DNA from: Crocinitomix algicola
Lineage (GTDB): Bacteria > Bacteroidota > Bacteroidia > Flavobacteriales_D > Crocinitomicaceae
NCBI RefSeq assembly: GCF_001661595.2
Contig: NZ_LYPF02000001.1
Location: forward strand, 326,342 to 390,341
Direction of reading: 5' to 3'
Length of the DNA stretch: 64,000 nucleotides
The notes below the pieces were generated by a model. The model was not told where the DNA came from. It saw nothing but the letters and a program-made list of their open reading frames with translations, and did not search any database. Below, in pieces: positions 34,853 to 43,565 of this stretch. Numbering within the stretch: the first letter of the stretch is position 1; each line of letters begins with the position of its first letter. The position numbers were made by a program, and so were the translations under genes.

Positions 34853-36966
34853 TAATTGTCTTCTTTTCTTATGAATTGATTCGATTTAAAATCATAATAA
34901 TATACGGCTTCTCTTGTGATTAATTGTACCAATTCTTCTGAAAAAGGTTCTATTTGCTCATAACTAAAACTTAATACGGTATCTCCATTTGTTTGCAACA
35001 CTCCAAAATCACCTCTACTTTTGGCGATCAAGAGTGTATCATTATAAAATTCTAAACGTTCAAAATAAGGTTCTATTAAGTACTCTCCTTTCTTGTTTAT
35101 TATTCCGACCAGTGGAGCGCCACCAGCCTTAGCCAAGGCACCTTCAAAAGAATTGGCTCCAGTATAGTTATAACCAATAACTTGTCCCCCGTTCCGATTA
35201 AAATACCCCCATTTTTCACCTTTTTTAACGGCTATGAGATCACCATAAAAACCTAAATCTTCTTTGTTAGATTTAAATAATTTATGACCATTCGTATCTA
35301 ATAGATTATAACCATCACTGAAAAAGACACGAGCAAAACCATTTGTGTACATAGCTAATTGGCGATGTTCCGGAAAAATTGAAATCCACTCATCAAGAAT
35401 CAATTCCCCGTGATTATTCAAATAATTAAACAAACTATCTTTCTCCACTAGAGCCCTATTACTCTCAACTTTCCCAATGTAACTATAATCAAAAGGAAGA
35501 AGAATTTCTCCTTCACCGTCTATAATTCCCCATTTATCACCAAGCTTCGCAGCATATCGGTTTTCATCATACTTTAACAGCCGATCATATTTAAATGGAA
35601 TAAATGTAGTTCCAAATGGGTCAATCAACCCATACCCACTATTAGTACTAACAATTGCTTTACCTAATTCAAAATCACTTGCATCTGTATAAATAGGCTG
35701 TAATCTAACCACACCTTTTTTATCAAAATAGCCATAATTTTCATTCTCAGAAAAATACGTTAGGCCTTCATTTAAATTCCCTAAGTCCTCATAAATCGGC
35801 TCAATTACAAATTCTCCACTTCGGTTAATCAATCCCCATTTATCCTGTAAACCTACCACTGCATGTCCCTCTTGCACTTTAAATGCGTCGTCAAAAATAG
35901 TAGGAATTACAATTTCCCCCGTTTTATCAACAAACCCGTAAGCCCCTTCATAACTAATTATTGCTAATCCTTCGTGAAAAGCATCTGCTAAATCAAATTG
36001 TGGTTTAATATAAGTCTCTTGTTCCCGATCAATATACCCCCACTTGTTTCTCGATTTTATTGGAAGCAGTAGTTTTTGGACCAGCTCCATTTGCTTTAAA
36101 AGTTCTTTTTGATATGGATAATCCTTGAATTCTTCCATGAATGCTTGAATGCCGTCAGATGAATAATTGTCTTGTAAATAAGTGTTATAGAGTTTCTTCC
36201 ATGCAACAGATACATTTCGATTTTTCGGGTAACTTTTAATGAAATTTTGATAGGATTCCAAGGTTGCTGTTTTTGTTGAAATTTCAAAAACTTGGTCTTC
36301 AGCATCATGTCTAAACGGACTATTTGGAAAATTCTCTACGAAAGCCACGTAATCTACAAAATTGTTCGAGGCCGTCTGTTCTTGGTAATTCAAACGTTCG
36401 TAATTAGCTACAGCCTCTTCTTTTAAATGAGATGTAGGGTATTTAGTTAAGAACGCTGTAAATGAAGTTGAATTATTTTGCTCTTCTGCAAGCGAAAAGG
36501 CTAATTCATCTCTGTGATAAATTGCTGAGTCAACATACTCACTCCAGTAATTGTTATCAATGAAGAGTTGATAATCTTTTATTGTATGATTCAATTTAGC
36601 GCGTTGATACAGTTTATCGCTCACCGTATTTCGTTGCGAAAAAATATGCGAACTATCAATTTTTATTTTTAAATATTTTTCTTTTTTCTTTTGTGGCAAT
36701 TCGGAATATTCATCACTTGCTATTACAATATATCTTCGCGCACTATCCAGATTATAAAACGGATTATCATTCCTGTGGTAAATTAAACTTAACCCATAAG
36801 ATGCAGCGACGCGATCTCTTTTCAATGATTTTTCAAACAACTTTTTTGCTTCAAAATAATTGTAAATATCTAAGGCTTGAAAAGCTTTTTCAATTTTACC
36901 TGCATACGCGGTAATTGCACAGACAGCAATAATTATGGTAAAAATATTTCGTCTCAATGTTTGCAT
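34852..36966 (-). CDS. WG-repeat protein with TPR-like N-terminus
   Basis: The 704-residue protein has a signal peptide (to about 22), an N-terminal ~280-residue helical region with tetratricopeptide character, and at least eight WG (KWGYIDxxG...I.P.FD.A) repeats from about 300 to the end. Examples are SRNKWGYIDREQETYIKPQF and LQDKWGLINRSGEFVIEPIY. WG repeats form beta structure used in protein binding. It heads an operon with the TonB-like gene. A -7 element TAGTTTTG lies 10 bases upstream. Role unknown. Confidence 0.88.
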   Translation of the reverse strand: MQTLRRNIFTIIIAVCAITAYAGKIEKAFQALDIYNYFEAKKLFEKSLKRDRVAASYGLSLIYHRNDNPFYNLDSARRYIVIASDEYSELPQKKKEKYLKIKIDSSHIFSQRNTVSDKLYQRAKLNHTIKDYQLFIDNNYWSEYVDSAIYHRDELAFSLAEEQNNSTSFTAFLTKYPTSHLKEEAVANYERLNYQEQTASNNFVDYVAFVENFPNSPFRHDAEDQVFEISTKTATLESYQNFIKSYPKNRNVSVAWKKLYNTYLQDNYSSDGIQAFMEEFKDYPYQKELLKQMELVQKLLLPIKSRNKWGYIDREQETYIKPQFDLADAFHEGLAIISYEGAYGFVDKTGEIVIPTIFDDAFKVQEGHAVVGLQDKWGLINRSGEFVIEPIYEDLGNLNEGLTYFSENENYGYFDKKGVVRLQPIYTDASDFELGKAIVSTNSGYGLIDPFGTTFIPFKYDRLLKYDENRYAAKLGDKWGIIDGEGEILLPFDYSYIGKVESNRALVEKDSLFNYLNNHGELILDEWISIFPEHRQLAMYTNGFARVFFSDGYNLLDTNGHKLFKSNKEDLGFYGDLIAVKKGEKWGYFNRNGGQVIGYNYTGANSFEGALAKAGGAPLVGIINKKGEYLIEPYFERLEFYNDTLLIAKSRGDFGVLQTNGDTVLSFSYEQIEPFSEELVQLITREAVYYYDFKSNQFIRKEDN

Positions 36967-36976
36967 TAATTTAGTG

Positions 36977-36984
36977 CAAAACTA
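36977..36984 (-). promoter_or_regulatory. -7 promoter element (TAGTTTTG) of the WG-repeat operon
   Basis: An exact TAnnTTTG match on the minus strand, 10 bases ahead of the ATG at 36966. Confidence 0.6.
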
Positions 36985-37081
36985 AGCAATTAGTAAGAGA
37001 AAATTGTGTTGATAATGCAACAATAGTTGATTAAAGTCGATAAAAAGATATCAATATTGACCAACTATTTGACGGTTATTT

Positions 37082-37089
37082 TAACTTTG
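37082..37089 (+). promoter_or_regulatory. -7 promoter element (TAACTTTG) of the LpxL-like/rarA operon
   Basis: An exact match 20 bases before the ATG at 37110. A TTG near 37057 is a -33 candidate with a slightly long spacer. Confidence 0.6.
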
Positions 37090-37109
37090 CAACCTATTTT
37101 TCCATGTGA

Positions 37110-37994
37110 ATGATTAAAATTGCCGATCGAATATTATTTTACGTAGTCCTAAAACCTTTGTCCTACCTACCTTTGGGATTATTGTACTTCTTTTCGAACA
37201 TCGTCTATTTTTTAGCATTCAATTTTGTGAGATACCGTAGAAAAGTTGTTCGAGCCAATTTAGAAAGAGCATTTCCTGATAAAACCGGGACAGAATTATC
37301 TTCAATTGAGAAGGGATTCTATAAACATTTTATTGATTTTATCTTTGAGAGTATTAAAGCGGTTAGCATATCAAAAAAGGAGGTTTTGAAACGCACTTCA
37401 ATAAAAAATCCAGAATTATTACAAGAATTGTACGATAAAGATAAAAATGTCATTGTTACTTGTGGACACTATAATAATTGGGAATATTATTCACTTAGTC
37501 TACCAGAATTGACGAAATACACCACTTACTCAATTTATCAACCGTTGAAAAATAAGTTTTACGATCAAATATTATTTAATTCAAGGACTCGAAATGGCAT
37601 GCAGTTGATTGGCACAAAAGATATCATTCCCTTTTTTACAAGCTCAACTAAAGAGAAAAAACTCGTTGTTATTGTCAATGATCAATCTCCTACCAATTTA
37701 CAGTCTGCACATTGGAATACATTTTTAAACCAAGAAACTGGATGGAATATTGGACCGGAAAAACTTGCGAGAAAATATAATTATACCGTATTATTTGGTC
37801 ATTCTAAAAAGATAAAGCGTGGATATTACGAGGTCGAATTCACTACTATTACCGAAGACGCTTCTTTACTCAATCCTGGAGAAATTACAGATATATATTC
37901 TGCACTTCTTGAACAGCTCATCCAAAACAAACCTGATTATTGGTTATGGTCACATAAAAGATGGAAACATCAACGTCCATCTCTAAAGAAATAA
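37110..37994 (+). CDS. Lipid A biosynthesis acyltransferase (LpxL/HtrB-like)
   Basis: The 294-residue protein carries an N-terminal membrane helix (about 15-38) and the LpxL-family HxxxxE catalytic motif H120-YNNW-E125. Further family features are RKVVRANLERAFPDK near 44-58 and a late W-rich tail (YWLWSHKRWKH). It adds a secondary acyl chain to the lipid A precursor at the inner membrane. rarA starts 15 bases later, so they share a transcript. Confidence 0.9.
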   Translation: MIKIADRILFYVVLKPLSYLPLGLLYFFSNIVYFLAFNFVRYRRKVVRANLERAFPDKTGTELSSIEKGFYKHFIDFIFESIKAVSISKKEVLKRTSIKNPELLQELYDKDKNVIVTCGHYNNWEYYSLSLPELTKYTTYSIYQPLKNKFYDQILFNSRTRNGMQLIGTKDIIPFFTSSTKEKKLVVIVNDQSPTNLQSAHWNTFLNQETGWNIGPEKLARKYNYTVLFGHSKKIKRGYYEVEFTTITEDASLLNPGEITDIYSALLEQLIQNKPDYWLWSHKRWKHQRPSLKK

Positions 37995-38009
37995 TTAACT
38001 TCGCTAGTC

Positions 38010-39284
38010 ATGCTTACAACACCATTAGCTGAGCGAATGCGGCCTAAATCCTTGGCAGACTACATTGGGCAAGATCATATTTTAGGACCGAATTCTGGTC
38101 TACGAAGAGCTATTGAATCAGGTCATGTTCCTTCCATGATTTTTTGGGGACCACCTGGTGTTGGAAAAACAACTTTAGCTCAAATAATTGCCAATACTGT
38201 AGATCGCCCATTTCATTCTCTCAGCGCTATAAATTCAGGGGTTAAAGATATTCGTGAGATTATTCAAAAAGTAAGCTCAACTGGATTATTTGGAGCGCAG
38301 AACGCGATATTATTCATTGATGAAATTCATCGATTCAGTAAATCACAGCAGGATTCTCTACTCGGAGCCGTTGAAAAAGGAATTTTAACTTTAATTGGAG
38401 CAACCACTGAAAATCCTTCTTTCGAGGTAATTTCAGCCTTGTTATCTAGAAGTCAAGTATATACGTTAAAGCACCATACCAAAGCCGAATTAAATGTTTT
38501 GATGAATCGTGCATTGGAGCAGGACGCTGCCCTTAAGACCAAGAAAATTAATTTAAAGGAGACTAGCGCTCTAATAAAAATTTCTGGTGGAGATGCGCGA
38601 AAATTACTGAACGCTTTAGAAATGGTTATTGAGCAGGCCTATACTGGAGAGGAACTGATCATAACAGATGATTTAACAACCTCTATAATTCAGGCTAATG
38701 TTGCCACCTATGACAAAGATGGTGAAATGCATTATGACATCATTTCGGCATTCATAAAATCTATTCGAGGAAGCGATCCTAACGCTGCAATTTATTGGCT
38801 TGCAAGGATGATTGAAGGTGGTGAAGATCCTAAATTTATTGCGCGAAGATTGATAATTTCGGCATCTGAAGATATTGGACTTGCAAACCCCAATGCACTA
38901 ATAATGGCGAATAACGCCTTCGATGCTATCAATAAAATCGGTTGGCCAGAAGGTAGAATTGTGCTTGCTCAATGCGTAATATACCTAGCGACCTCTCCTA
39001 AAGGAAATGGCTCATATATGGCAATTGGTAAAGCACAAGCAATTGTTAAAGAAACTGGTAATTTAAGTGTCCCATTAGCATTAAGAAACGCTCCAACAAA
39101 ACTAATGAAAGACCTCGGTTATGGCGTTGAGTACAAATACAGCCATGATTATTCGAATAATTTTATTCAGCAAGAATTTTTACCAGAGGAAATAAAAGGT
39201 ACGCGTTTTTTTGAAGCTGGGAGTTCAAATCGTGAACAAGATATTGAGAAAACAATTAAAAATTTGTGGGGCGATAAATATTAA
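38010..39284 (+). CDS. rarA: Replication-associated recombination protein A
   Basis: RarA (MgsA) is an AAA+ clamp-loader-like ATPase acting at stalled forks. The 424-residue protein has PLAERMRPKSLADYIGQDH at the start, Walker A G47-PPGVGKT, Walker B LFIDEIHRF (D104-E105), sensor GATTENPSFEV, and the C-terminal tetramerisation domain with WLARMIEGGEDPKFIARRL and NAFDAINKIGWPE. Length is normal. It lies between the LpxL-like gene and menA. Confidence 0.96.
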   Translation: MLTTPLAERMRPKSLADYIGQDHILGPNSGLRRAIESGHVPSMIFWGPPGVGKTTLAQIIANTVDRPFHSLSAINSGVKDIREIIQKVSSTGLFGAQNAILFIDEIHRFSKSQQDSLLGAVEKGILTLIGATTENPSFEVISALLSRSQVYTLKHHTKAELNVLMNRALEQDAALKTKKINLKETSALIKISGGDARKLLNALEMVIEQAYTGEELIITDDLTTSIIQANVATYDKDGEMHYDIISAFIKSIRGSDPNAAIYWLARMIEGGEDPKFIARRLIISASEDIGLANPNALIMANNAFDAINKIGWPEGRIVLAQCVIYLATSPKGNGSYMAIGKAQAIVKETGNLSVPLALRNAPTKLMKDLGYGVEYKYSHDYSNNFIQQEFLPEEIKGTRFFEAGSSNREQDIEKTIKNLWGDKY

Positions 39285-39285
39285 A

Positions 39286-40224
39286 ATGAATCAAAATAAA
39301 TTAAAAGCTTGGATTAGCGCCTTTCGATTACGAACGTTACCACTTTCATTTAGTGTAATTCTAATGGGGGCAAGTATTGGATATGTCCGTACCGATTGGG
39401 ATACCAATTTTTCATGGAGCGTGTTCAGTTTAATTTTAATCACAACTTTACTTCTACAAGTTTTATCTAATTTAGCCAATGACTATGGTGATGCTATAAA
39501 GGGAGCTGACAATGAAGGTAGGATTGGTCCAGAACGTGCCGTGCAAAGTGGCATCATAAGCCGAAGAGAAATGTTATCCGCAATTATTGTGGTATCTATG
39601 CTCTCATTAATTTCCGGTATTTGGTTATTATTAGAAGCTTTTTCCTTTAAATTTAATGCCTATTTTCTCATATTCTTTGTGTTGGGATTGCTATCCATTG
39701 CAGCAGCAATTAAATATACTGTTGGTAAAAAAGCCTATGGCTATTCTGGTCTAGGAGATTTATTTGTTTTTATTTTCTTCGGATTAATTGGTGTTATTGG
39801 TACCGCTTACCTTTTAGCCGGTGCATTCCATTGGACGATGTTTCTTCCCGCCATTACAATGGGATGTTACAGCGTTGCCGTTCTCAATTTGAATAATATG
39901 CGGGACAGGGAAAATGATCAAAAAGTCGGTAAAAACACATTAGCCGTTAAATTGGGGCATAAAAAGAGTAAAATATATCATTATTCGATATTCCTAATTG
40001 CATACCTATCATTCCCTTTACCTTTTATTATTGAAGGCTTATCGAGTGGGTTTAGCCTATTGTTTTTAACCTTTATTCCTTCGGCCTTAATTCATTTTTT
40101 CCATCTTAAAAAAGTCTTTAAAATTGAGGAACCACAAAAATTTGATCCTGAATTAAAAAAGGTTGCAATTTCGGCCTTTGTATTTGCATTATTATTTTTC
40201 TGTACAATTCTTTACCTAAGTTAA
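39286..40224 (+). CDS. menA: 1,4-dihydroxy-2-naphthoate polyprenyltransferase
   Basis: MenA joins the polyprenyl chain to DHNA in menaquinone synthesis. From ATG 39286 (1 base after rarA) the protein has 312 residues and begins MNQNKLKAWISAFRLRTLPL, as in the family; a longer frame runs back inside rarA. The UbiA motifs are N65-D66-YG-D69 through D75 and the second NNMRDRENDQKVGK. About eight membrane helices follow the family pattern. It sits inside a mixed housekeeping operon. Confidence 0.95.
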   Translation: MNQNKLKAWISAFRLRTLPLSFSVILMGASIGYVRTDWDTNFSWSVFSLILITTLLLQVLSNLANDYGDAIKGADNEGRIGPERAVQSGIISRREMLSAIIVVSMLSLISGIWLLLEAFSFKFNAYFLIFFVLGLLSIAAAIKYTVGKKAYGYSGLGDLFVFIFFGLIGVIGTAYLLAGAFHWTMFLPAITMGCYSVAVLNLNNMRDRENDQKVGKNTLAVKLGHKKSKIYHYSIFLIAYLSFPLPFIIEGLSSGFSLLFLTFIPSALIHFFHLKKVFKIEEPQKFDPELKKVAISAFVFALLFFCTILYLS

Positions 40225-40233
40225 CGTTTTCTT

Positions 40234-40917
40234 ATGAGAATCGATATTCTAACCGTTTTACCACAGCTACTTGAAAGTCCTTTCAGCGACTCGATAATGA
40301 AAAGAGCTCAGGAGAAAGGCTTATTAGAGCTTCACTTGCATAATATTCGTGAATATTCAGACCATCGTCAAAAAAGTGTTGATGATTATCAATATGGAGG
40401 CGGTGCTGGAATGGTTATGACCATTCAGCCAATAGCAACATTAATTCGGAAACTACAAAAAGAACGAGATTACGATGAAATCATCTACATGACACCTGAT
40501 GGCAAACTTTTAGAACAAGAAGATTGTAACAGCCTTTCTTTAAATAAAAACATCATGATTCTTTGTGGACATTATAAAGGAGTTGATCAGCGCATTAGAG
40601 ATTTGTTCATCACGAAAGAAATTTCAATTGGCTCATATGTTTTATCGGGGGGGGAATTAGGTGCAGCCGTACTTACAGATGCAATTGTACGATTAATTCC
40701 TGGTGTCTTGAATGATGAAACTTCTGCCTTAACAGATTCGTTTCAGGATGGCTTATTAGCTCCCCCTGTATATACGCGACCAGAATCTTTTGAAGGTCAT
40801 GATGTTCCTGCTGTTCTATTATCTGGCCACAGTAAAAATATTGAAGATTGGAGAAACGAACAAAGTATAGCTCGTACAAAGGAACGAAGACCTGATTTAC
40901 TTCAAGATGATGAGTAG
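40234..40917 (+). CDS. trmD: tRNA (guanine-37-N1)-methyltransferase
   Basis: TrmD methylates G37 of tRNAs with a G36, preventing +1 frameshifts. The 227-residue protein shows the SPOUT knot: YGGGAGMVM near 51-59, [13 protein letters not shown] near 110-122, and [20 protein letters not shown] near 131-150. The start is canonical ([10 protein letters not shown]). It is the fourth gene of the run that begins at 37110, 9 bases after menA. Confidence 0.97.
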   Translation: MRIDILTVLPQLLESPFSDSIMKRAQEKGLLELHLHNIREYSDHRQKSVDDYQYGGGAGMVMTIQPIATLIRKLQKERDYDEIIYMTPDGKLLEQEDCNSLSLNKNIMILCGHYKGVDQRIRDLFITKEISIGSYVLSGGELGAAVLTDAIVRLIPGVLNDETSALTDSFQDGLLAPPVYTRPESFEGHDVPAVLLSGHSKNIEDWRNEQSIARTKERRPDLLQDDE

Positions 40918-40978
40918 GTTGACCGTGAATTGACTTTGCCTATAATATTTACTAAATTTAGACTTCATTTAACGGAAC

Positions 40979-41620
40979 ATGAGAACAATTTATTTTACAC
41001 TTATAATTATTGCGCTTAGTTTTTCCACATCTTGCAAAAAAAACGAAATTCAATATCATTTTAACGGAAAAGTCACCAATCAATTAGACAATAGCGCTGT
41101 TAATGACGCAACAGTAAATTTGGGCCAAAGAAAAGTTCAAAATGGAGGAACATCCCCCGATTTTTACCAAGCAGCTTCCGTTAACACATCGCAAAGCGGT
41201 GTTTATGATATTACGATAGATCGTGAAATGGTCTCGGCCTTTGAATTTGAAGTAAAAAAAGAAAACTTTTTTGATATGGTTTTTGAACGAACCACAGCAT
41301 CAATTACTACAGATGGTGTTAATTCAATCGATATAGAGTTAGAGCCCAAATCTTGGGTTGAATTTGATATTGAGAATTTATTTCCAGAAGATGATGATCA
41401 CTTTAGGTTATTTACAATCGGATTCAAAGAAAATTGTGCTGGTTGCGCCTCCAATGCAGGCCAAAATTACTATGGTGATCTTGATACTGTTATTCGTTAT
41501 GTGACTACAGCCGGCAAATACGTTAAATTCACCTATATAAACGTAAATTCAGGTGAATCAACGACCGATTCAGTATTCACTACTCCTTTTGAAACAATAA
41601 CCTACCCTATTGTTTATTAA
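40979..41620 (+). CDS. Lipoprotein with carboxypeptidase-regulatory-like domain
   Basis: The 213-residue protein has a lipobox ending STSC (C19) and then a fibronectin-like CarboxypepD_reg fold (YHFNGKVTNQLDNSAVNDAT, GVYDITIDRE). The later part has a CAGC motif in KENCAGCASNAGQNYYG, of unknown meaning. TAAATTTA at 40953-40960 is a near-match -7. Its last 4 bases overlap the convergent membrane protein gene. Function unknown. Confidence 0.75.
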   Translation: MRTIYFTLIIIALSFSTSCKKNEIQYHFNGKVTNQLDNSAVNDATVNLGQRKVQNGGTSPDFYQAASVNTSQSGVYDITIDREMVSAFEFEVKKENFFDMVFERTTASITTDGVNSIDIELEPKSWVEFDIENLFPEDDDHFRLFTIGFKENCAGCASNAGQNYYGDLDTVIRYVTTAGKYVKFTYINVNSGESTTDSVFTTPFETITYPIVY

Positions 41621-41991
41621 GTAACTTTACTTAAAGCATAATAAGGCTGATAAAAAAACCAATAAACAATGGCTCCAATAAAATACATTGAGACATCAAT
41701 TATATCTGCAGTGTATTTGCTAGATATTGAAGGTAGATACATCTCAAAATATACCGAATAAAAGATAGTCATAGCGATTATTAAACGAATATTCAGTATA
41801 TAATCAGGTATTTTCTTAATCCAGCGTACGCCCACCAAGCACAACGCCAAAACCATAGGCATACATAATAAATCTGTTAGGTAACCATTCAGCCAAATCG
41901 GAAAACCTAATTGTAAAAAACGTCCTATATGCACCAATAAATAAATTGTGCAAAACAAAAAAAACATTGGATTTATAACAGGCCTTAACAT
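41617..41991 (-). CDS. Small integral membrane protein of unknown function
   Basis: The 124-residue protein has four hydrophobic segments (about 9-28, 40-57, 68-86 and 99-116). It includes a WLNGYLTDLLCMPMVLAL segment resembling short Bacteroidota proteins annotated as citrate-secondary-transporter-like, a name with little support. It follows the zinc-ribbon gene by 5 bases on the same strand and may share its transcript. An overlapping start at 42004 in another frame was not preferred. Confidence 0.7.
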   Translation of the reverse strand: MLRPVINPMFFLFCTIYLLVHIGRFLQLGFPIWLNGYLTDLLCMPMVLALCLVGVRWIKKIPDYILNIRLIIAMTIFYSVYFEMYLPSISSKYTADIIDVSMYFIGAIVYWFFYQPYYALSKVT

Positions 41992-41996
41992 GAAAT

Positions 41997-42287
41997 TTAG
42001 CCATTTGCCATTGCTACCATCCAGGCAAAGAAACCTCCAATAGCTGCAAAAACCATTGCTATAGAATATCCTATTTGATAAATAATTCGAGCGAACATAG
42101 AATCGGAATTTTTCAACCTTTCTGCGAACAAATCGAATTTGTCTTTTGGTTTGTTTGCCTCTTCAAGTTCTTTCTTTTTCCAGTCTGCTTTTTGAACTTC
42201 TTCTGGAGAAATTGGGTTTCCGCAATGTGTACAATGACTCTCTCCTTTGTTCCAAGTACCACATGCTAAGCATTTTCTTTCTATCAT
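41997..42287 (-). CDS. Zinc-ribbon membrane protein
   Basis: The 96-residue protein begins with a CxxC-x9-CxxC zinc ribbon: C6, C9, C19 and C22 (MIERKCLACG, SHCTHCGNP). A charged helix follows, then one hydrophobic span near 68-90 (IIYQIGYSIAMVFAAIGGFF). Probably an inner-membrane protein with a cytoplasmic metal-binding head. It lies downstream of the csp terminator and upstream of the small membrane protein gene. Function unknown. Confidence 0.75.
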   Translation of the reverse strand: MIERKCLACGTWNKGESHCTHCGNPISPEEVQKADWKKKELEEANKPKDKFDLFAERLKNSDSMFARIIYQIGYSIAMVFAAIGGFFAWMVAMANG

Positions 42288-42302
42288 ATCTATCCCATAA
42301 AA

Positions 42303-42334
42303 AAAGCCTTTTCTCCTATAGAAGAAAAGGCTTT
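42303..42334 (-). terminator. Terminator of the cold-shock gene
   Basis: AAAGCCTTTTCT (42303-42314) and AGAAAAGGCTTT (42323-42334) form a perfect 12-bp stem with an 8-base loop. A T run follows in minus-strand sense. Confidence 0.9.
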
Positions 42335-42356
42335 ATATTTATTATTTTTTTTTCAT

Positions 42357-42548
42357 TTAAATGAGCTTAACATTAACAGCGTTTAATCCCCTATTTCCTT
42401 CTTTCAATTCAAAAGCGACCTCTTCACCATCTTCTACAGCATCTATGAGTCCAGAGATATGAACAAAATATTCTTTTTTCGAATCGTCATCGATGATGAA
42501 TCCAAATCCCTTAGATTCATGAAAAAATTTTACTTTACCTGTATTCAT
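42357..42548 (-). CDS. Cold-shock domain protein
   Basis: The 63-residue protein is a single cold-shock domain: RNP1 in KGFGFI and RNP2 in YFVHIS are both present, with MNTGKVKFF at the start. It binds single-stranded RNA and DNA and melts structure. ATG 42548 is used; the longer frame to 42608 passes through the promoter. Its unit is bounded by a consensus -7 element and a 12-bp stem terminator. Confidence 0.93.
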   Translation of the reverse strand: MNTGKVKFFHESKGFGFIIDDDSKKEYFVHISGLIDAVEDGEEVAFELKEGNRGLNAVNVKLI

Positions 42549-42572
42549 TAGATTATCGCTAATTATTTTGGG

Positions 42573-42580
42573 CAAATATA
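42573..42580 (-). promoter_or_regulatory. -7 promoter element (TATATTTG) of the cold-shock gene
   Basis: An exact match on the minus strand, 24 bases ahead of the ATG at 42548. Confidence 0.65.
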
Positions 42581-42645
42581 AGAGTTTTAACGAATTTATT
42601 TTGTTCAAAATTGCTTAAAATCACTCGATAAGAACGATTTATTAA

Positions 42646-42676
42646 ACAAAAAAGAGAGCACATATGCGCTCTCTTA
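42646..42676 (-). terminator. Terminator of the eight-gene lpxK/gatB operon
   Basis: AAGAGAGC (42652-42659) pairs with GCTCTCTT (42668-42675). A T run follows in minus-strand sense. It lies ~92 bases past the stop of the LpxH-like gene. Confidence 0.75.
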
Positions 42677-42767
42677 CCCTTATTAAGTCTGTAAGTCGAA
42701 TAATATTTGATTCGTTTTACATTATATAAAACGCCAAGTGTTTAAAAAGGTTTCAAAAAAAAATGGA

Positions 42768-43565
42768 TTATTTATTAATAGAGCTCTGCGAAGTTCCGCG
42801 AACGATATCAGCATTACCTTCAAACGTTTTTAATTCGAACTGATCTCCATCAAAAACACCATAAGTAAAATATTGGATCCAATCACCGATATTTATATAT
42901 TTTGATTGCTTAGACAATTCAAACTCAATTGGTAAATGTCGATGGCCAAAAATCATATAATCAAAATGCTGATTTTTCAACTTGGCTTGACAATATTGAA
43001 TAAGCATTTCTTTATCCTCACCATAAAAAATTGAATCTTGATTACCCGTTGCTGCCCGACTTTTTTGAGAGGATAAGTTGGCTAAACCAATACCAAAATT
43101 TGGATGTAAACGAGCAAAAAGCCATTGACAAACAGGGTTTCTAAAGATTTTTTTAATGAATTTATATCCATGATCACCAGGACCTAAACCGTCACCGTGT
43201 CCAATGTAAAAAGATTTTCCTTTTATGGTTTTAACTATTTCAGTTCGAATCATTTTCACCCCCAATTCTTTGGGGATATAATCAAAAATCCACATGTCGT
43301 GATTACCAATAAACCAATAAATAGGTATACCTCTATCCGTTAATTCTGCAATTTTCCCCTGTAATCGGACAAAACCTTTTGGAATTGCCTTTTTATATTC
43401 GAACCAAAAATCAAAAACATCACCGAGTAAATATATCTCTTCAGCTTCGTCTTTTATACTATCCAACCAACGAACGATTTTCTTCTCACGAATTAAACTA
43501 TCTTCATAATTGGGTGCACCAAGATGAAAATCAGAGGCGAAAAATATTTTTTTATTCTCAATCAA
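42768..43565 (-). CDS. UDP-2,3-diacylglucosamine diphosphatase-like protein (LpxH-like)
   Basis: The 265-residue calcineurin-fold phosphoesterase shows all metal motifs in order: D12-x-H14 in SDFHLG, G48-D49 in LGDVFDFW, N88-H89-D in IGNHD, H123 in IGHGDG, and a late FGHRH. This pattern is that of LpxH, which hydrolyses UDP-diacylglucosamine in lipid A synthesis. LpxK lies in the same operon, which supports the role. Its start overlaps the upstream TlpA gene stop by 4 bases. Confidence 0.88.
   Translation of the reverse strand: MIENKKIFFASDFHLGAPNYEDSLIREKKIVRWLDSIKDEAEEIYLLGDVFDFWFEYKKAIPKGFVRLQGKIAELTDRGIPIYWFIGNHDMWIFDYIPKELGVKMIRTEIVKTIKGKSFYIGHGDGLGPGDHGYKFIKKIFRNPVCQWLFARLHPNFGIGLANLSSQKSRAATGNQDSIFYGEDKEMLIQYCQAKLKNQHFDYMIFGHRHLPIEFELSKQSKYINIGDWIQYFTYGVFDGDQFELKTFEGNADIVRGTSQSSINK

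Noticed and set aside
40939..40960. TATAATAT as a sigma-70 style -10 box
   Set aside because: This lineage uses TAnnTTTG; the AT-rich match is likely chance.
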